Origin: Acipenser ruthenus
Taxonomy: Eukaryota; Chordata; Actinopteri; Acipenseriformes; Acipenseridae
Assembly: GCF_902713425.1 (NCBI RefSeq)
Contig: NC_081198.1
Coordinates: 21,745,188 to 21,809,187 of the forward strand
DNA: 64,000 bases
Reading direction: 5' to 3'
Below, in pieces: positions 60,502-64,000 of this stretch. How positions within the stretch are numbered: the stretch's first letter is position 1; each line of letters begins with the position of its first letter. A program made the position numbers and the translations under genes. Below the pieces are notes generated by a model that did no database searches, was not told the DNA's origin, and saw only the letters and a list, made by a program, of their open reading frames with translations.

Positions 60502-63500
60502 TTATTCCATCTTCACGTCCTGAAGTCCGGCGATCCTCCACTCCGCGCAGGCCTTGTCCTTCCCGAGGGTCCGGATGTCCAGAATTACAAAGTCCTTGAT
60601 AAGAGTTTGTGCCCTTCTGGTCGTGGTGATAGTGTCTAGCTCCTGCTTGTGATAGACACAGACGTTACAGCCTTCCCACAGGATCTGCTTGACAACATTG
60701 ATGACACGCCAAACGCACTTAGCTGTGCTGGTATCGATTCCTCCCGCAGGCCCATAGAGCACAGTCTCAGCGGTCATCTTGGCCGTGTCAGCAAACCTGT
60801 TTAGGAAGACAGAGACAGAGAGCCAGACACTGCCAGCCACATCACACTCCCAGAAGATATGGGCTGGTGTTTCTCTCTTTCGGCACTTTGCATAGGGGCA
60901 TGTTTCTACTTGGGCTAGTCCCCTCCTGAACATGAACGCTCGAGTGGGGAGTGCACTGTGGACGGTGTTCCATGCTATATCCTTCTGGACATTACTGAGG
61001 CAGCTGTGAGACACATTCTCCCAGATTTTTTGGCTTTGGGTGAGGGAGAAAGTAGCTACTTTTTCAATTTCCTGGGAACCGGCAAGATATTTAGTTACAG
61101 CCTTGTATTCCCAGGAGGCCAATTTTGCTTTATCTAAGCCCAATTTATATATAGTGTCCCTTAAGGTTCTATAATACAATGGGGGGTCCCAGGAGTACGG
61201 CACGGTGTTATCAATAGTGCAGAGGCCCAAGGCCCTGAGACAGGTGGCAAAATAGAAACGATTCATGTAACATACCTTCCTGTCCAGGGCCTGGATGTTC
61301 TTGATAGTTTGCGTGAGCCCCTGCACTCGGGTGAGCTGCACAACGTCCGGGACCCCCTTACCTCCCTTCTTGTCGGCTTTACTCAGGGTGGCTCGTTTTA
61401 CCCTCTCCATCTTGCTGCCCCAGATAAAGCGGTGGATAATGCGGTCCACCACTTTTTTGGTGGTCCTGTCTGGGGGAAAGATTTTTCCTACATAAGAGAG
61501 GATGGGGAACAGTATAGACTTGGTTATTAATACTCTACCCGTCATTGTTAAGGATCTTGTGCTCCATCCGCCAATCTTTTTACGGACCTGGTTAATGGCC
61601 GCCGTCCAGCTCTGGGCCCCCGAGCTATTGTTCTCGAAAATGAGGCCCAGAATCTTGATTTTGTCCTTTTTGACAGGGTACATGTCCGACAGTTCCCTAT
61701 CTACCTGCCAATTTTTAGACACGTAGACTTCGCTCTTGGACTTATTAATCACTGCCCTGGTCACCGTGCAGTACTTCCCAAGGATATTACTAATCCGAGG
61801 TACCGACGATGTGTTGGTGCAAATGAGTGACACATCGTCCATTTATGCTGTTGTTTTGACCTGGACCCCGTTGGATCCAGGCAGCTGGAAACCAGTTATA
61901 TTGGTATCCCTACGAATTGCCTGCAGGAGGGGTTCAATGCACACGACATATAGCAGTGGGGATAGTGGGCAACCCTGTCTGACCCCTGACTGGATAGATA
62001 TTTTACCAGTCAGGTGCCTGTTCACCAAGACTCGGGTACTAATGTTTGTATATATGGTTTTAACCCACTCCCTAAGTCCAGGAGCGAATTTCATCTGGTC
62101 CATCACTTTGTACATATATTCATGGCTTACCCTATCGAACGCCTTCTCCTGGTCAAGGTTGAACAGGCAGAGGGGATGGTTCCGTTCTCTAGAATAAGCC
62201 AGAATGTCCCTTGTTAACATTAAAATATCCGTGATGGACCTCCCTGGGACGCCACAAGCCTGGTCGGGGCCAATGACCAAAGGGAGGTGTACTTGTAGCC
62301 GGAGCATCAGAGCTTTGGCTAGTATCTTGTAATCCACGCAAAGGAGGCTGATTGGGCGCCAATTCCGTAGATCTTTAACTTCCCCTTTCTTATGAAGGAG
62401 AGTAATTACACTCTCCCGCATAGAAGGGCCCAACCGCTTCTCCCTGTAGACCGCTCTGTAGACCTCCGCTAAATGGACTTTTAGCATGTCCCAAAAAAGA
62501 TGGTAATACTCACCCGGGATGCCATCTGGACCTGGCGTCTTACCGGTGTTCATGGTCTTAACCGCCTGGGTGAGCTCCTCCAGCGTGAGTTCTGGGTCCT
62601 TCTCCTCCTCCTCGTCGTCCCGCACTGAGTCAGGCTCCAACTGGCTCAGGAACCACTCTATCAGGGTGTCATCTGTAGCTTTGATGTTATATAGGTCCCT
62701 ATAGAAGTTCTCTACCACTTTTTTCACTCCCTCACTATCCTCTACTATCCTCCCCCTGCTGTCGAGCATGGAGGACATCAAGTGCCGCTTCTCCCTCGTT
62801 TTCTGGAAGAAGAAGCGAGTACACTTTTCGTCTTCCTCCATTTTTTGCACTTTTGCATTGTGCATGACCTTTCGTTGTTCCTCCCTACAAAGCACTGAAA
62901 GATCTAGCTTGGTCTGGGCTATCTCGTCGCTTACAGGGAACCCCCGAAGCTGAAGCAGGCTCAGACGCTGGAGGGCAGCATTCAGGTGTTTATATTTGGC
63001 CCTCCTTTCTTTTGCTTTCCTCTTGCCTGCTGCTATGAAATAACCCTTAGTTCTGATTTTGACCATCTCCCACCACTCTATAGGGGAGTTGAATAGGTCA
63101 CGCAAAGTGGTCCACTCAACAAGCCTGCTCTTATAGGCTGCAGCTATGGAGGGGTCATCGAGTAAGGAGGTGTTTAATTTCCAGACCCCTGACCCCATCT
63201 GGGAGGTCTGAGGGACCTGCAATGTTACCTGCAGGAGCCTATGGTCAGAGAAGAAGACGGCCTGGGTGTCTACTGCCGTCTTCGTAAGGGAGCTGGTATG
63301 CAGGACGAGATCTATACGGGAGAAGGAGGTCCCAGATGAGCTCACCCAGGTAAAGGGAGGCACCAGGTCCTTACCTGCATCACACAGGGAGAAATCAGAT
63401 ATTACGGAGGACAAAACTCTACTAGAGCGGTCGTTGCGTGGCCTGCTCCGGTCTACGTCCCTCAGAGCACAATTGAAGTCACCTGACACGATGACGGGTA

Positions 63501-63945
63501 CGTTCCCCAGCAGGAGTGGACGCAGCTGTGGAAAAAATTGAACTCTTTCGTTTTGGTTAGTGGGTGCGTAGACATTGACCAGTCTGAGGGGAGTTTTGTT
63601 GTATGTCACATCCACGCTCAGAATTCTACCAGGTTCTACCTCCCTGCTGCTGCGGGAGGTAATAAATGGGTTTTTAAACAGGATACCTACTCCGTCGGCT
63701 CTGGCTATGTTGGAGCCCGACCAGAAGGAGTCCCCCAGGGTCCAACTCTCCTTCAGGTCCCTATAATCAGGGCTCGACGAAATACCACACTCCTGCAGAA
63801 AGATGAGATCTGCTTTCAAGTTAGCTAGATAGTTTAGTACATCAAATCTTTTTTGTGTCTCCCTGATGCTCCTGACATTAACAGACACACATATCAGGGC
63901 CATCAGGGTAGCTAACAAGAAAAGGAGTCGCTGCGTCCACCCCAT
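60502..63945 (-). pseudogene. K8 ORF2 with a stop at the YMDD motif
   Basis: Full-length region with one premature stop. At about 61843 the plus strand reads CATTTATGC where others read CATATATGC. This turns the Tyr codon (residue 701) of the catalytic YMDD into TAA. The 700-aa product ends just before the motif and would lack reverse transcription. Other private changes are K117 (YNKTP), I297, M487, and GKYCTVTRAVI around 722-732. The cluster of changes at 722-732 is unusual for such similar copies. Confidence 0.92.
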
Positions 63946-63950
63946 AGCGA

Positions 63951-64000
63951 CTATGATTGGGAGGTCGGGACACTCTTCCTACTCTTAGCTCTACGCTTGC
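63951..64000 (-). CDS. K8 ORF1, last 16 codons, cut by window edge
   Basis: The C-terminal end (SKRRAKSRKSVPTSQS) and TAG stop, identical to other copies. The state of the rest cannot be judged from the window. Confidence 0.85.
   Translation of the reverse strand, partial: KRRAKSRKSVPTSQS

Larger units (their letters stand above)
59851..64000 (-). mobile_element. K8: U2-inserted LINE, running off the window
   Basis: Contains the 3' UTR (59851-60501), the whole ORF2 region with one stop, and the last few codons of ORF1 before the right edge. It inserted at the main U2 point. It groups with K4 at variant sites (DDEEEE, Asp1071, His320). Confidence 0.93.

Noticed and set aside
1-64000. The whole array as an assembly artefact
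   Set aside because: Copies differ by private substitutions, indels and distinct junctions, as real copies should. Local collapse or homopolymer errors still cannot be excluded from sequence alone.

Overview
The window is a tandem array of U2 snRNA genes, all on the minus strand, invaded many times by one family of non-LTR retrotransposon (LINE) that lies inside the U2 genes in the same orientation. The U2 repeat unit is about 755-810 bp. It holds a 188-nt U2 gene, a 3' box, a CT-rich (GAAA on the plus strand) microsatellite, and promoter sequence. Split U2 genes, vertebrate-type snRNA promoter layout and a Tx1-clade LINE with two ORFs point to a vertebrate, most likely a teleost fish. U2-specific Tx1-clade LINEs are known (I recall the fish family Keshi), but the species cannot be fixed from sequence alone.

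Layout (LINE copies of the main family are called K0-K8): K0 1-3419 (cut by the window edge); U2 block A 3420-5758; K1 5756-11397 fused to part of a different LINE, 'B', 11398-13598; U2 block B 13599-15118; K2 15119-21898 and K3 21909-28680, full length, stacked head to tail with a 10-bp piece of U2 between them; U2 block C 28681-31040; K4 31041-36078 (5' truncated); U2 block D 36074-39222; K5 39223-45974 and K6 45975-52744, joined directly; U2 block E 52745-55424; K7 55427-58626 (lacks its 3' part); U2 block F 58627-59850; K8 59851-64000 (cut by the edge). Twelve complete U2 genes remain, together with fragments flanking the insertions.

A full K element is about 6.77 kb: a 5' UTR of about 730 bp; ORF1 (648 aa, three CCHC knuckles); 5 nt; ORF2 (1147 aa, apurinic-like endonuclease, reverse transcriptase with YMDD, C-terminal zinc knuckle); and a 650-bp AT-rich 3' UTR ending in AATAAAAGAGTAT with no poly(A) tail. 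K2 and K3 keep both ORFs open and are nearly identical, so the family looks recently active. In K3, U2 nucleotides 1-64 precede the element and 55-188 follow it, giving a 10-bp target site duplication. The element therefore sits 64 nt downstream of a U2 transcription start and could be transcribed from the U2 promoter.

The most unusual feature is the 5' end of the K element. Its first 34 sense nucleotides match U5 snRNA nucleotides 3-36 at 31 of 34 positions as I recall U5, and a U5-like 3' stem strand and Sm-like T tract follow. A second, more decayed copy of this head lies next to it. So a U2-gene parasite carries a U5-derived head. Other points are stacked insertions by re-use of the duplicated target, at least three insertion points within U2, a chimera with a second LINE family, shared rearranged flanks that show array duplication, and mosaic variants that show sequence exchange among copies.
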